A DNA stretch of 64,000 bases from Pyrrhosoma nymphula (GCA_963573305.1 OY754335.1:52473985-52537984); one strand, 5' to 3'. Positions 24,253-35,090 are shown, counted from the first letter of the stretch. Notes: generated from the letters alone by a model not told the origin. A program made the numbers and translations.

Positions 24253-24294
24253 ATATGAATTTTGGCCAGCTTTTTTCGATTCTAGCCCACTGTG
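24253..24294 (-). repeat. Right terminal inverted repeat with RSS-like layout
   Basis: Read on the minus strand: CACAGTG (24294-24288), exactly the canonical RSS heptamer, then a 22-nt spacer (24287-24266), then CCAAAATTC (24265-24257). The inner part matches the left terminal repeat at most positions. Confidence 0.6.
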
Positions 24295-25171
24295 TCGTAA
24301 GAAGGGCCTATGGTGTTTTGTATTTATTTTTGCTGCTAAATCACTTTTAACGTCTTAATCACCACGTAAGAACCAATCGAATAATAAATTTTCGTTTTAT
24401 TATTCATTAAAACGTTTGGTGGTCCTTCAACAGCGGAGAGAGGATCGATTAAAGCCTAGAAGGTACCTAGAATATTGATGAAAACGACGCACAGCAACTC
24501 CAGTTATGCATTTCATCGTCTATAAACAAATGAATGCTCCCAAGCGAAGGCTACGCAAGTTCAAAGGCCTTAGAGATATAGTTTCACTATTCTGATGCAA
24601 AATACATTGGCTACCTCTTTTTTTTACACGGTTGCTCAGAATTTGTACACTTTATTTATGCTTCATTCATGTAAATTATTAATGCTGCCTCCTGTTAATA
24701 TCGAAATGTTGACATGTTTGCATGAGTGCTTCCATGCAAGTTAAACAGGGGACGTGACCATCTTGAAGCCAGGTGTGTTTAAAGTAGCTTTAGTGAGATT
24801 TTTTCACAGTCATATGTAATAGAAACCATATTCGAAAATTATATTTAAAACTTTACGGACTGCATATTATTTTTCTTTAATGAACAAAATGTTTCGAGCG
24901 TCACTAAACGAACATGGAAACATTAAATGCAAAACGAGCAATGTCGCAATTGATAGACCGCTGAGTAATTAAAACAGTTAAGGTCGTAAGACGAGGGAAA
25001 ATACTTAATGATTCTTAACTTTGAGGCATTCCTTCAGAAAAAAATATGGTAACAGACTATGCAATATCAATTGACTGCGGAAAAATCAGTTCTTGCTTAG
25101 TTTCAGTTTCTGAATATCGAATGTAAAATATGTACCAAGAGCGATTCAAATATTAAAACATTACCACTCAC
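24295..25171. other. No gene seen
   Basis: AT-rich intergenic or intronic DNA between the transposon relic and the candidate exon at 25.2 kb. No inverted repeat or convincing frame was found. Confidence 0.45.
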
Positions 25172-25258
25172 CCCTATACTGATCGTGGACATGGCTTCGG
25201 CAGCGAAGATTCTCGTGGCTTCTGTTCACCCTGCAGTTGCTGTGGAAGGCGCAGTCTG
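25172..25258 (-). CDS. Candidate Cys-rich extracellular-module exon
   Basis: On the minus strand an acceptor (pyrimidine run TATTTTTTTCAC, then ATTGGAG) precedes an 87-nt block that ends at a consensus donor, G|GTGAGT. The block starts and ends in phase 1, which is typical of shuffled extracellular modules. The translation carries DCAFHSNCRVNRSHENLRC and then HVHDQYRG. The C-x5-C-x10-C spacing is reminiscent of EB/EGF-like modules but incomplete within this exon. An alternative acceptor three bases further in (NAGNAG) would shorten it by one codon. The upstream open frame to 25481 would be intron read-through. Family not recognised with certainty. Confidence 0.35.
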
Positions 25259-26197
25259 CTCCAATGTGAAAAAAATACAATGGAATCTGGAAGTAAATGA
25301 GAAATGAATGCACCGATAAACTAGTCTGATAGAATTCGACTCTAGTAAATCTCATTGCTAAACATTGACTTTTCATGAAATTGCAAAATATATTGAAGAC
25401 ATAATAAGAAAATATACCAAAACACACGTAACGAGTAATTACTAAGTGAATTCCAGACAGCGCTGGGCTAGATATACGCAAGAAATAGGATATCGTCGTT
25501 AAATCATCGTACAGTTCTCCTGAGTTTCAGTATGGTGGAATAACACACCAGTACAGACTTGTAAAAAAAATATAGTGGTTAACAAAATGACTCGATAAGG
25601 AGCTTTGACTGTCAGACGGTTTAATGTTAAGAACCCATTTAAACAACAAAAATGCCGAGAAATATAGAGGTCCGATGACATTCTTAAAAAGTGAAAAACC
25701 ACGACCCAAGCAATATGCTCACACATACCAGCGCAACCAACATGGAATGGGATAGCAGCTCCCTCTTACGCGCAGTCCTCGACATTCAAAACGCAAACTC
25801 CTCTAGACAATCACAAGTACTTCCCTAAGAAGTCCTTTTTCCTCTCATGAGCGCAATAAAAAAAACGATATCGTGAGCACCCCCGTTATGGAGAATCGTG
25901 ATCGCGCCCCTGTTCCCGTTTCGAATGGATATTGTAAAGGTGAAAATTGTATCTCAATTTGAAATTAATCGATGCGGAAGGATAACTTTTCCTATGGTGG
26001 TATTATCTGTAAGCATCAAATTGGGTCTTAAAATGGTCATTGAATAAAAACTAGTCCGCAGTTAAAATATTGATAGAGATATTATTAATAAAAGTAAACC
26101 TTTCTCACAACCTTAAATTGTTTTGCTCTCTTTAAGGCAGGAAGATCTCATATTCCACTCCCTCTTGTAAAAAATTCAGAACTCATTTGCAGAAGAT
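25259..26197. other. No gene seen
   Basis: AT-rich. Overlapping minus open frames at 25499-25726 are unrecognised. Confidence 0.45.
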
Positions 26198-26339
26198 AAC
26201 TTAGTACTTTTCTACAAAATGCTTAATGTACGACGCGTTTAACCGCTTTGCGGCACTATAACAAACTTCTGTACCTGATGATGTCATAAAGCAGTGAAAA
26301 GCGTTGTACATTAAATATTTTGTAGAAAAGTACTAAGTT
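26198..26339. mobile_element. 142-bp palindromic MITE
   Basis: The outer arms are near-perfect inverted repeats: AACTTAGTACTTTTCTACAA at the left and its complement at the right, followed inward by AATGTAC(A/G)ACGC. The centre carries CTGATGATG and GTGAAAAGCG. No coding capacity. It abuts the next element with only eight bases between them. Confidence 0.65.
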
Positions 26340-26347
26340 GTGTTTAA

Positions 26348-27666
26348 CAGGGTGGCTACTGATATCCAATTTTTAAATTCCCTGACTTTTCCCTGACTAT
26401 TCCCTGATGGATTTACCAATTTCCCTGACCAATCGCCAAAAGGTCACCTATTACTGGAATATTTTATTTATGCTGAATTAAATTTTCGTCAAAACTCAGA
26501 AAATGTTAAAAGCTTAAATCATTACATTAAAAGCTACAAGTACATCCTAATGAAAAAAAAATATATTAAATCTTCCTAAGTTAAACTCTCATCCAAATTA
26601 TAGTCGCGTCTTGGTAGTTCTGGGAAGCTGAGAATTAGTGAAAAGGCATCGAAGGTAAAGTCAATGGCCAATTTACTGGTGGCCTCCGGCACAGGTATCA
26701 CTAAGCTGCGCGAAAAATACAAACCAAAGCCAAGTTGTTGGACTGGATCAAAATCGGATAGCGCGTGTGACTTTCAGAAGCGAATAACAATTTGATTAAC
26801 GTGGTTATAACCCCTTGATTGCAAGAGTATTGCAAATCAATTGCGATGTAAAACTATTTGGATAAACAAACAAAACGTAAGCGCGCCACTGCGAGCGAAG
26901 GCAGGAGGCAATTGGCAACGGCAGCATCATATTCAGGAATATCATGTTTGAGGTGGTTTTTGACCTGACTAAATTGCTTCGAGAGGGAGCTAAGGGGGCT
27001 ATTCAACAATTACGTCGAGCGAGAAAGGTGGGGAGGGGAGGAGGGCTCTTCTTACTGTTTCGCGAAGGGCGATATGGGAATCGAAAATGATCTTGCGTAA
27101 GATTTTGTTTACACGTACTTGTATTACCATTTTAATAATCATTGTCTCGTATTTTTACAACTGTAAGGATGTATTTACTACGAGCTAGTATGCTCCAGCC
27201 GCTCCAGCTACCTCTCAAGCTAAGCCTCGGAAGTTAAAAAAAAATGCGAGGTAAATTTTCCGAACAGCATAGCCTCGGATTCCTTGTGATTGGCGTAATA
27301 CATTGTGATGAATTTTGACATTACTAGGCAAATACCGCAATAAGGATATGCAAAAGGGATACATTGTACGTCTGATTCACTACTAAATAACTAAGATTCA
27401 CAACTGAATGAGCCACGAATTGATGGGGCTTATTCCATGAACGTCAGCAACGGACATTAGTTTTAGTTGGTGAAATGTTTTGGTGAAATAAAGGGTGGGA
27501 AAGAATGGCCGATAAACGTAATGGTAGAAAAATAATGAGAATTTCCTACCCCAGTTTCTCCCTGACTGCTACGAAAATTCCCTGACATTTCCCTGACTTT
27601 TCCAGAAATTCAAAATTCCCTGACCATTCCAGGTTTTCCCGGTTTTCCCTGACGATCGCCACCCTG
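26348..27666. mobile_element. 1.3-kb non-autonomous element with CAGGGTGGC ends
   Basis: The left end CAGGGTGGCTACTGA and the right end GATCGCCACCCTG give a short terminal inverted repeat, and GTTTAA directly flanks both sides (26342-26347 and 27667-27672), a convincing 6-bp target duplication. Both ends carry runs of TTCCCTGAC in the same orientation (about four at the left and five at the right), so the subterminal repeats are direct rather than inverted. The interior (26440-27550) has no open frame above background. A GC-richer patch lies at 26880-27060. Superfamily not assigned. Confidence 0.65.
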
Positions 27667-27672
27667 GTTTAA

Positions 27673-29733
27673 TCATGAGTACTGATATTATTAACTTCTA
27701 CGAAGTGAAGCCTGCCACGGTCAGGTATAACTTCAGAACTGTTGCTTTTTCTCATACATACTGTACTAGAATATACTTTATTGAGTTTTAATTTCAATCC
27801 TATAACTGAAAAATATATGTAGAATCTCATTTCACTGGGTAATCATTAACAAGATATTCTCGAAGAGTGAAATAACAGCTTTTTCTCCACCAAACCTTAG
27901 TTAGCATACAGCGGCCCGAACAATTAACATACAAGCATCGGCATAAAAAACGGCAGGGTCACTGAAAATAAATTACCCAGCAGGAACTACGCTTAAAAAT
28001 ACATACATTTTATATAGTATATTTTCTCTCGATCCACCATTTATTATTTATTTTATCTATAGTAATATAATAGCCTACAAGCACAGCTGAAAATATAGCA
28101 ATAGACAATTAAATACAAGCTCCCGGAATAGAAGGTTGTATTTTTGCAAAGAATCTCAGCACATTCATCACCATATGCTTCTTACCCTTACAATAAGCTC
28201 TGGCCAGCGAACCTAATAACAATTAAAATTGCGCTTAGCACTTAGACTTAGCGCTACAGAGAGGCAATGCACCAACCGAAATTTCTATAGTGAGCTAACT
28301 TCACTGGCAAAAATATTTACTCCAATGAAATGTTGTTCAAATTCATAGTAAGCGAAATGAAATAATTTTCTTATGGATTCGTACAGGAACTAGGCGAAGA
28401 AAATACTATACATAGTCTGATAAAAACTTGCCTCACACTTTCCGGTAGTTTTAAAAATCAGTGCACCTCAAGTATTACGTGGAGCAATAGGGCACTAATA
28501 GAGTGAGTAGTTCTTATTACGGTGCAGTATGGGGTAACGACGCCCCATGAAGAAATCAAATTTACTGATGCCCTTTGAAATATGCCTGACCGACGCAATA
28601 CGCCTCTACCCCTGCGTTAATTCAATTTTAATGCCCACATTTCCCACGTTCCCCTTCGTTCCGTCTAAATGAGACTCTCTTCCTTTCCACCTTATTCGTA
28701 TTCTTCCCAATATTCCTTATTTTACAGTCCAGGACATACTGTGACCCTCGAGTCTCTTACTGTGCCTCATTCGAATTTACTCCAACATTTTCTTCTCCCA
28801 CCAACACATTTATTCTTCCTTTCCCCTCTATATCCTTCGCCCATTCTTCTCGTTAGCCTTTATAGTTGTGTATCACTTGACCGTGCTAATACAAAATCTG
28901 CTCAAACACCATGCAATGCAAGCCACTGAAACTTGACGTCGCGAGCGAATTGACTGCGATTGGTGGGCGGAAATTAGAGAAAAATGAGAACAACCTTAGC
29001 CAGTTTGATTAACTTCCAGTAACAGAATTTATATAACCACAATTATTACAATAGAAAACAAGCCCGTAGGCTAAATTCCGTTAACTTGGTCTATACAAGA
29101 AGAGCACAAGTCACAAGAGGCACCAAGCAGATACGTCCTTCTCCGGGCGCGGTCAGGTTCAAAGAGAGATATTCTGTACACGGTACACTTATAAATAAAA
29201 GTTGTTGTTTCAGGCTTAATTTTATGGAATAACATCATAAATGAAAATGACTGGCAATTTTCCACAAGAATATATTTTAAAAAACTTTGTCAGCGAAGGA
29301 GGGGAATCAGCTGACCAGTGGAGGAGTGGGAAGATTAGGGGAGATGCTATCACACTTTCGATGGGTGTGAATGTTCACAGGTCGACTTGAAGGTGAAAAA
29401 AGATATGCGCGGACCGAATAAAAGCAGGGTGCTTGCAGTAATCGAAATGACCCGAGCGTTCGCGCTGAGCAGAGCAGATCGCGGCACTTGTCTCATCGCT
29501 CTCTAGCACTTTGCGAGATGCGAAGTCTCCTGCGATTTCTGAGCCTCCGAGGATTTTCGAGTCTCGAGGTTTCGATGAGGGAAAATTGGCACAACCATAA
29601 AGTTGGTAAACTTCAGAAAAAATATTGGCATTTCTTTGTCAGTCCTTACGACAACTAGCACACAAAAATCCTAACATGGTATTATTTCCCTATTATTAAG
29701 TAATAAATCAATTAGAGTATAAATAGATATTCC
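27673..29733. other. No gene seen; one weak promoter-like patch
   Basis: AT-rich until about 29380. The patch 29390-29585 is CpG-rich and carries an ATAAAAG box at 29418-29424, so it might be a promoter on the plus strand. No exon follows it because a transposon starts at 29738. The plus frame at 28669-28929 is Ser/Leu/Pro-rich and unrecognised. Confidence 0.35.
29390..29585 (+). promoter_or_regulatory. Possible CpG-rich core promoter
   Basis: An ATAAAAG TATA-like element (29418-29424) lies in a CpG-rich stretch with CGCGGACCG, GAGCGTTCGCGC and GATCGCGGC. A start site about 25-30 bp downstream would fall near 29450. There is no downstream coding evidence, so this remains weak. Confidence 0.15.
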
Positions 29734-29737
29734 TTAA

Positions 29738-30457
29738 GGGTCATTCCACGTCAAGTGGTCTAGTTTTAGAAAATTTTCCCGCTCGACCATCTCGGATTTT
29801 AATTAAATTTTGTGTGGACACTTGTACATACCTTTAATGAAAATGTGTTAAATGTTAGGTCCTTTAGTGAAATACTTTTGGAGATATAGCCCTTTGTATG
29901 ACCCCAAGTCACGACCACCTGACACATGGATGTGAAATTTTCGCAAATTTGAGACATGATATCTCTTTAGCCTTTATGCCTAAACAAATGATACGTACCT
30001 ATAATTGTACAACTTTTAGTGCTCTGTTAAATGAAAATTATTTTAGCATTTTCTCAAAGCGTACTGAGTATATAAAATGCAGCAAAGTCGGCCTCAGAAA
30101 TTAATTCTCCAAAATATTTTCAAACTTTAGCGTGCTCTGTCTCTTTCAAGAATTGTTCAATGGATGTCAAATTCCTTTTGCAATATTTCCATGCAAGTGA
30201 GCTTTTGATAGCGTAGTTTCAAACACCTGGCGTTTTTAGTTAGTTTATAAATCACGTCTAAAATTCACGACTTTTGTAAAAAGGTCAAAAATAGGGTGTT
30301 TTCAACCCGTTTTTGCAAAAAACTACCTTCTACAAATTCCGTTAAACCTATCTCATTAGATAGAGCATTTCTTTAAGCCCCTAGAAAAGTGAATTTAATG
30401 AGCTAACGGGGACACATAATGTCGTGGCAAGGAGGTCCGTGGGTGAGATACAATCAA
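29738..30457 (+). repeat. Left arm of long inverted repeat
   Basis: Inverted copy of 31527-32237. It begins GGGTCATTCC and ends with GTGGGTGAGATACAATCAA. The small frame at 29898-30104 (starting MTPSHDHLTH) is mirrored on the other arm and is probably not a gene. Confidence 0.85.
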
Positions 30458-31526
30458 CCTTCATCAGCGCCACGCAACGACGAACTCCTGTAACTACACA
30501 CGTGGGGTGAGATGATAGCAATCCTACGAACGCATGTATTCGCAATGACGCCGAAACAATGCAATTTGGAAGTGGTCGCCACTGGAAACGGCTTAAATAT
30601 CAACAGGAGGTTCTGCCACTTCGGATTTCGTGCCTGATATTTAACAGGCTTATATTGGTACACCGATATTATATAGCGTTGATCCATGGTGACATTGCCG
30701 CTACCAATCCAAGTATGTACTTGAACTGTCAACCCCACCACCATAGGGGTCACGCCCGATAGCCATGCAATACCAACCACGGGTGGGTCTCTTGTCCTGG
30801 TTCCCAAGCCAGTAATTTTGTGTGTTCGTTGAGGTTTCAAAGCTCTTTGCGGTGGTACGTTCGAATTTAAAGATATTTATCTAATTTCGCTGGAAATGGC
30901 TATCAAAGTCATGATTAAAGTTTGATCAACTGTCTACATCTTATTATATTCACCTGTCATTTTAAACAGCACAGTCTCAGCAAATTATAATTTTCTTCCG
31001 AATGTCGTCACGGAAGGAGCAGGGAGCATGCTGACGAGGTGTTGATCCGGAACCCAGCAGGTATACTATCTTCTTTCGGGCCAATAAAATTATTCAGCAG
31101 GACCTCGATAATGCATAAATGTTATCAATGCGTCATTTTGGTCACTCGTTACTTCAACAACAATGCCGATCCACCATTCACTCTCGTAGACGCAGGAAAC
31201 ATAGCAACCAGGGAATATTTTACGTAATTTCAAAGACACTTTGGTTGAGTGACAAAGGTTAGCGACGAAATTGATGTAGTCATTTAACACTTTACTGACT
31301 TGAATTGAGAGTGAATTGTACGGAATAAATTGGTGATATAGTGAAGTTTCAGAAATCGTTCTGCCTTTCTTTCATCTTTGTTCTTGGAACTTTATACTGT
31401 CTTCAATAAGTTCTTTTGAAACGTATATATATTGTATTCCGCGTACGTCGTTTTGGTCGCAAAAGTTTAAACACTCCTCACTCAAACCCAACCTGTCACC
31501 TACTACTACTCACCCAAAGTTTCTTC
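30458..31526. other. Loop of the long inverted-repeat element
   Basis: About 1.07 kb not repeated elsewhere in the window. The longest frame is on the minus strand, starting at 30840 and ending at TGA 30454-30456 inside the left arm (128 codons). It contains TGLGTRTRDPP but no domain I recognise. It could be captured host sequence or a decayed cargo. Confidence 0.4.
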
Positions 31527-32237
31527 TTGATTGTATCTCACCCACGGACCTCCTTGCCACGACATTATGTGTCCCCGTTAGCTCATTAAATTCACTTTTC
31601 TAGGGGCTTAAAGAAATGCTCTATCTAATGAGATAGGTTTAACGGAATTTGTAGAAGGTAGTTTTTTGCAAAAACGGGTTGAAAACACCCTATTTTTGAC
31701 CTTTTTACAAAAGTCGTGAATTTTAGACGTGATTTATAAACTAACTAAAAACGCCAGGTGTTTGAAACTACGCTATCAAAAGCTCACTTGCATGGAAATA
31801 TTGCAAAAGGAATTTGACATCCATTGAACAATTCTTGAAAGAGACAGAGCACGCTAAAGTTTGAAAATATTTTGGAGAATTAATTTCTGAGGCCGACTTT
31901 GCTGCATTTTATATACTCAGTACGCTTTGAGAAAATGCTAAAATAATTTTCATTTAACAGAGCACTAAAAGTTGTACAATTATAGGTACGTATCATTTGT
32001 TTAGGCAAAAAGGCTAAAGAGATATCATGTCTCAAATTTGCGAACATTTCATAGAAATGTGTCAGGTGGTCGTGACATGGGGTCATACAAACGGCTATAT
32101 CTCCAAAAGTATTTCACTAAAGGACCTAACATTTAACACATTTTCATAAAAGGTATGTACAACTATCCATACAAAATTTCATTAAAATCCGAGATGGTCG
32201 AGCGGGGAGCCCTAGACCACTTGACGTGGAATGACCC
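31527..32237 (-). repeat. Right arm of long inverted repeat
   Basis: Inverted copy of 29738-30457, ending GGAATGACCC immediately before TTAA. Differences from the left arm are scattered single bases and a few small indels, which indicates a young element or gene conversion between the arms. Confidence 0.85.
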
Positions 32238-32598
32238 TTAACCTAGTTACCACCGATATTTTTCTGAGCGGCTTCCACTGCCTTACCATGTTAGACTTAA
32301 TGTTAGACTCCGATAAAAATATGCCTAAAGACCTCTCGATCAACGCCTGTAAGGTTATTCACTCAGCGGCAAGTGATACTCTGTAAATCTTTCATTACCA
32401 CTCTAAAATGACATCACTGGAATGAATGTCAACCATGGTTATTACCAAGAGATGGGTAGGGTTGTGCAGGTTGACTTATTCGAGGGACAAAGGAAAGCCG
32501 GGAAAAAACTTAATGGTAGTAAAAGTGCCCAAAGAGAAACAATTAGGCCTGAAATACTTCTTTATTATGGAGGAAGAAAAAAGGCCATCAGCCATGAT

Positions 32599-33028
32599 TA
32601 GGGTTACCATATTTTGAAACCCTAAAATGCGGACACCCTACACGGAATTGATCAACACGCTCTTAGGACTGCCAAATGAAACATTTTTCGTTCAATTATA
32701 TACTGTCAAATAGCTAATATTTCACGGCGCACCCCTGCCCCCCGCCCCCAACCCAGCCGCCATCGCCCCAACCCCAACCACCGCCGTCTGTCGCCGGCTA
32801 AAGCCCTAAATCGAAAGTACCCTAACAGATCGCTGACGGTATAATTCAATAATCGGTATAAAAATTTATACAACTATTTGGTAATACGAGATGAAAGCAA
32901 AAATCTAAAGATTTTACCTTCCAAAAATGAAAAATGCGGGCATTAGTAGAAGTCGTAAAAATGTACGCGGACGCTTCATTAGAAGTCGAAAATACGGACA
33001 TGTCCGCATAAATGAGGACGTAACCCTA
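32599..33028. mobile_element. 430-bp hAT-type non-autonomous element with perfect TSD
   Basis: GCCATGAT occurs directly on both sides (32591-32598 and 33029-33036): a perfect 8-bp target duplication, the hAT hallmark. The ends are TAGGGTTACCATATTTT and the complement TAGGGTTACGTCC, with a GCGGACA motif on the subterminal part of both sides. The interior includes a C-rich patch (32730-32800). No transposase is encoded. It interrupts a sequence whose minus-strand frame (about 33165 to 32470) would otherwise be open across the site. Confidence 0.8.
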
Positions 33029-33036
33029 GCCATGAT

Positions 33037-33990
33037 GGAATAGATGGAACTTGTATCCTGAAATGATACAACCCTACTGGTAGAAATGTTTGACGGGTAA
33101 GGTTGGACTACTAGTAGGGAGAGCACTTTTTCCTTGGAGCTGACCTCGGTTTCCAAAGGGTTCATCCGTATTTAAACCCAAGATATTCAGCTACGTATGT
33201 TGTATATTTAGATTTGTATCATGAACAGGCCATGATGACAACCAGTGATGTAAATATTATGATGAGAAGAAGGGGCATTGTTGAGAGAGAGACTGAGATG
33301 AAAGTTTGGAATAAATCTAATTAAGAAAACTACATTAAAATAACTGTCTCAACAATACAACATAGACGAGCGTTAAATACACTGTGCTACTAAGCATTAA
33401 TCCGACTACGATCATTTTAATTCTAAGCCTCGCTGCATTCAGGAGCAAGACCATTTTTGGGCACTTAGGCGTATTCACGCATGAGGTTCCTTGGGGTGGT
33501 TTAAGATTCAGTCGCCCATTAATTATAATTGGCTTCAGAGATTCCCAGTAAGAGGCACAGAAAAAAATAGTTAATGCTAGAACATGGAGTATTATGCTAC
33601 ATAGTACCGGAATCTCAGGATAGAGGATGGACGCAGATAGCAAAGTTTAGGAAGGTGAAGGATGAGAAGAGCGTACAAGGTAAGTAGACGAAAGAGGGAG
33701 AAAAACAAAAAAAAACAAATAGCAATAAGAGAATGCGTCGGGTAGAATTTAAAAAAGCAAAGAGAGAGGTAAGTTTAAGAAACCAAGAGAACCTATGAGA
33801 CTGTCGGCTACGACTGAATGATTGCCGATGCCAGATAAACAGGGAGATGGGAGCTCAAAATTATTTAAATAGAATCAGAAGGCAAATGAGTAGTGCCTTT
33901 ATTACCACTTGGGACCTACTTGGGCTGTATCTTGAAGAAAAATATACGAAACACGAAGTTAACGAGGAGAAAAATCATTATGGAAAAAGG
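33037..33990. other. No gene seen; GA-rich
   Basis: Purine-rich DNA with unrecognised minus frames (33335-33643). May include decayed LINE sequence leading to the tail at 34.19 kb, but no reverse-transcriptase motif was readable. Confidence 0.35.
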
Positions 33991-34039
33991 GATAATAGCG
34001 GACAGGACAAAACTGACAGCAGGTACCCTGATCTATGGC

Positions 34040-34195
34040 AATAATGCAAAATGTGTATTATTAATTTTGTATCACCTATGTATTCAATGATATGATATAT
34101 TCCTTGTAATTGAAGGTCTGTCTCTAAATTATGTACACCAATTATGTTCCTAAGGGACATTTTGTCCAATAATAATAAATCTCATTTCATTTCAT
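34040..34195 (+). repeat. LINE-like 3' tail
   Basis: A stretch ending 'AAGGGACATTTTGTCC' then 'AATAATAATAAATC' and a short (ATTTC)n run at about 34182-34195 looks like the 3' untranslated end and simple-repeat tail of a non-LTR retrotransposon on the plus strand. The hairpin GGACATTTTGTCC supports this. The clade and 5' extent are unknown. Confidence 0.35.
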
Positions 34196-35090
34196 CTAAG
34201 ATTATGAGAAAAGTTCAAAGAAAATTTTGACCTCGACCATGGAGAGCAGTGAAATGTGAGCTCTGGGGAGATAGGATGACAACAGATCAGATAGAGAGAG
34301 AGATGGACGTAGAGAAGGATAGATGAAGAAGTAGTTATAAATGAAATTATTGTAGACGAAGATCAAAGTTTCTGCAAAAGATAATAAACAGAGAATCTTG
34401 ATGAAACAAGTGAATAGAGGAGAGGGTGTTTGAAAACATTTAATGAGGGTATAATGCTATTGAGCGCTTTGCTTTACTAGAATTATACTCTCATTAGGCA
34501 AAGGATAGGCATGTTGGACGGGATTAAGAGCGAAGGGAGTCTGCTAAGCTATAGAGGAGAGTTGGGTCAGAAATAGTGAATGAAGCTGAAAAAAAAGTAG
34601 AAATGCTCCAGTAAGCCTGCCTAAACCAGTATTATACTGTGAATTATAGAAGAGAAGGTACATGGATAGCTGATTAGGGAACTAGGAGTAAAAGCTGGTA
34701 AGCTTTACTGAGGTAAATTCTTTAGGAATCCTAACGTTTACAAAGACCGTTCATGGACTTGGCCCAACGAGCGAAAGTCCTATAAATAATTATTTGATGA
34801 GCGCACGGTGAAATTCATCACAATCGAAGCACGGATAATGGGAAAGCCTCATTAAATTCTTATTGCTGTGGTCATTAGTTTTACGATAGTAAAACGAGTG
34901 AGTGCTCTGTTAATGAACACTACCTATTACTTACTGCCTTAAAATTGGGACACTTGTATCTACGCCAAATTTCTTCTGGGGTCCAGATATTCGAATCACA
35001 CCAGATTAGACGTGGAAACGCAACATCTCCAGAGCAGGTGCTCCTATCGGAGCTGAAGGTTCAGCGAATGTCACCAGGACTTTTTTTTTA
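34196..35090. other. No gene seen; GA-rich
   Basis: Purine-biased DNA, with no frame above background and no inverted ends found. Confidence 0.45.

Larger units (their letters stand above)
21179..24294 (+). mobile_element. RAG1-like / Transib-type DNA transposon relic
   Basis: Terminal inverted repeats: CACAATGGGCTGAAATCG at 21179 and the complement of 24294, CACAGTGGGCTAGAATCG. They continue as GAAAAAGGCTGGACAAAATT and GAAAAAAGCTGGCCAAAATT. CACAATG/CACAGTG ends are known for Transib transposons and equal the V(D)J RSS heptamer. The enclosed plus-strand pseudogene (22815-23823) resembles insect RAG1-like transposases. TCG lies outside both ends, but the 5-bp duplication expected for Transib is not intact. 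The copy is dead: stops, a frame jump and loss of the middle of the protein. The remaining 1.6 kb at the left has no recognisable coding sequence. Confidence 0.65.
29738..32237. mobile_element. 2.5-kb element with very long inverted arms, TTAA-flanked
   Basis: TTAA sits exactly outside both ends (29734-29737 and 32238-32241). The ends are GGGTCATTCCACGTCAAG and its complement. The arms are 29738-30457 (720 bp) and 31527-32237 (711 bp), nearly identical; their mirror-image 68-codon frames differ at only about six residues. The loop (30458-31526, about 1.07 kb) is unique. A TTAA duplication is used by piggyBac and Kolobok transposons, but the ends do not settle the superfamily. No transposase motif was seen. 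Confidence 0.75.

Noticed and set aside
30454..30840. 128-codon frame in the transposon loop as a transposase
   Set aside because: Contains no acidic-triad spacing or DNA-binding motif that I can identify; described only as loop content.
29898..32086. Two nearly identical 68-codon frames in mirror orientation
   Set aside because: They are the same segment on the two arms of the inverted repeat. Similarity reflects the repeat, not a gene pair.
32426..32617. Plus-strand gene interrupted by the hAT element
   Set aside because: The plus frame meets a stop right after the insertion site. Only the minus strand stays open across it, and its peptide is not recognisable.
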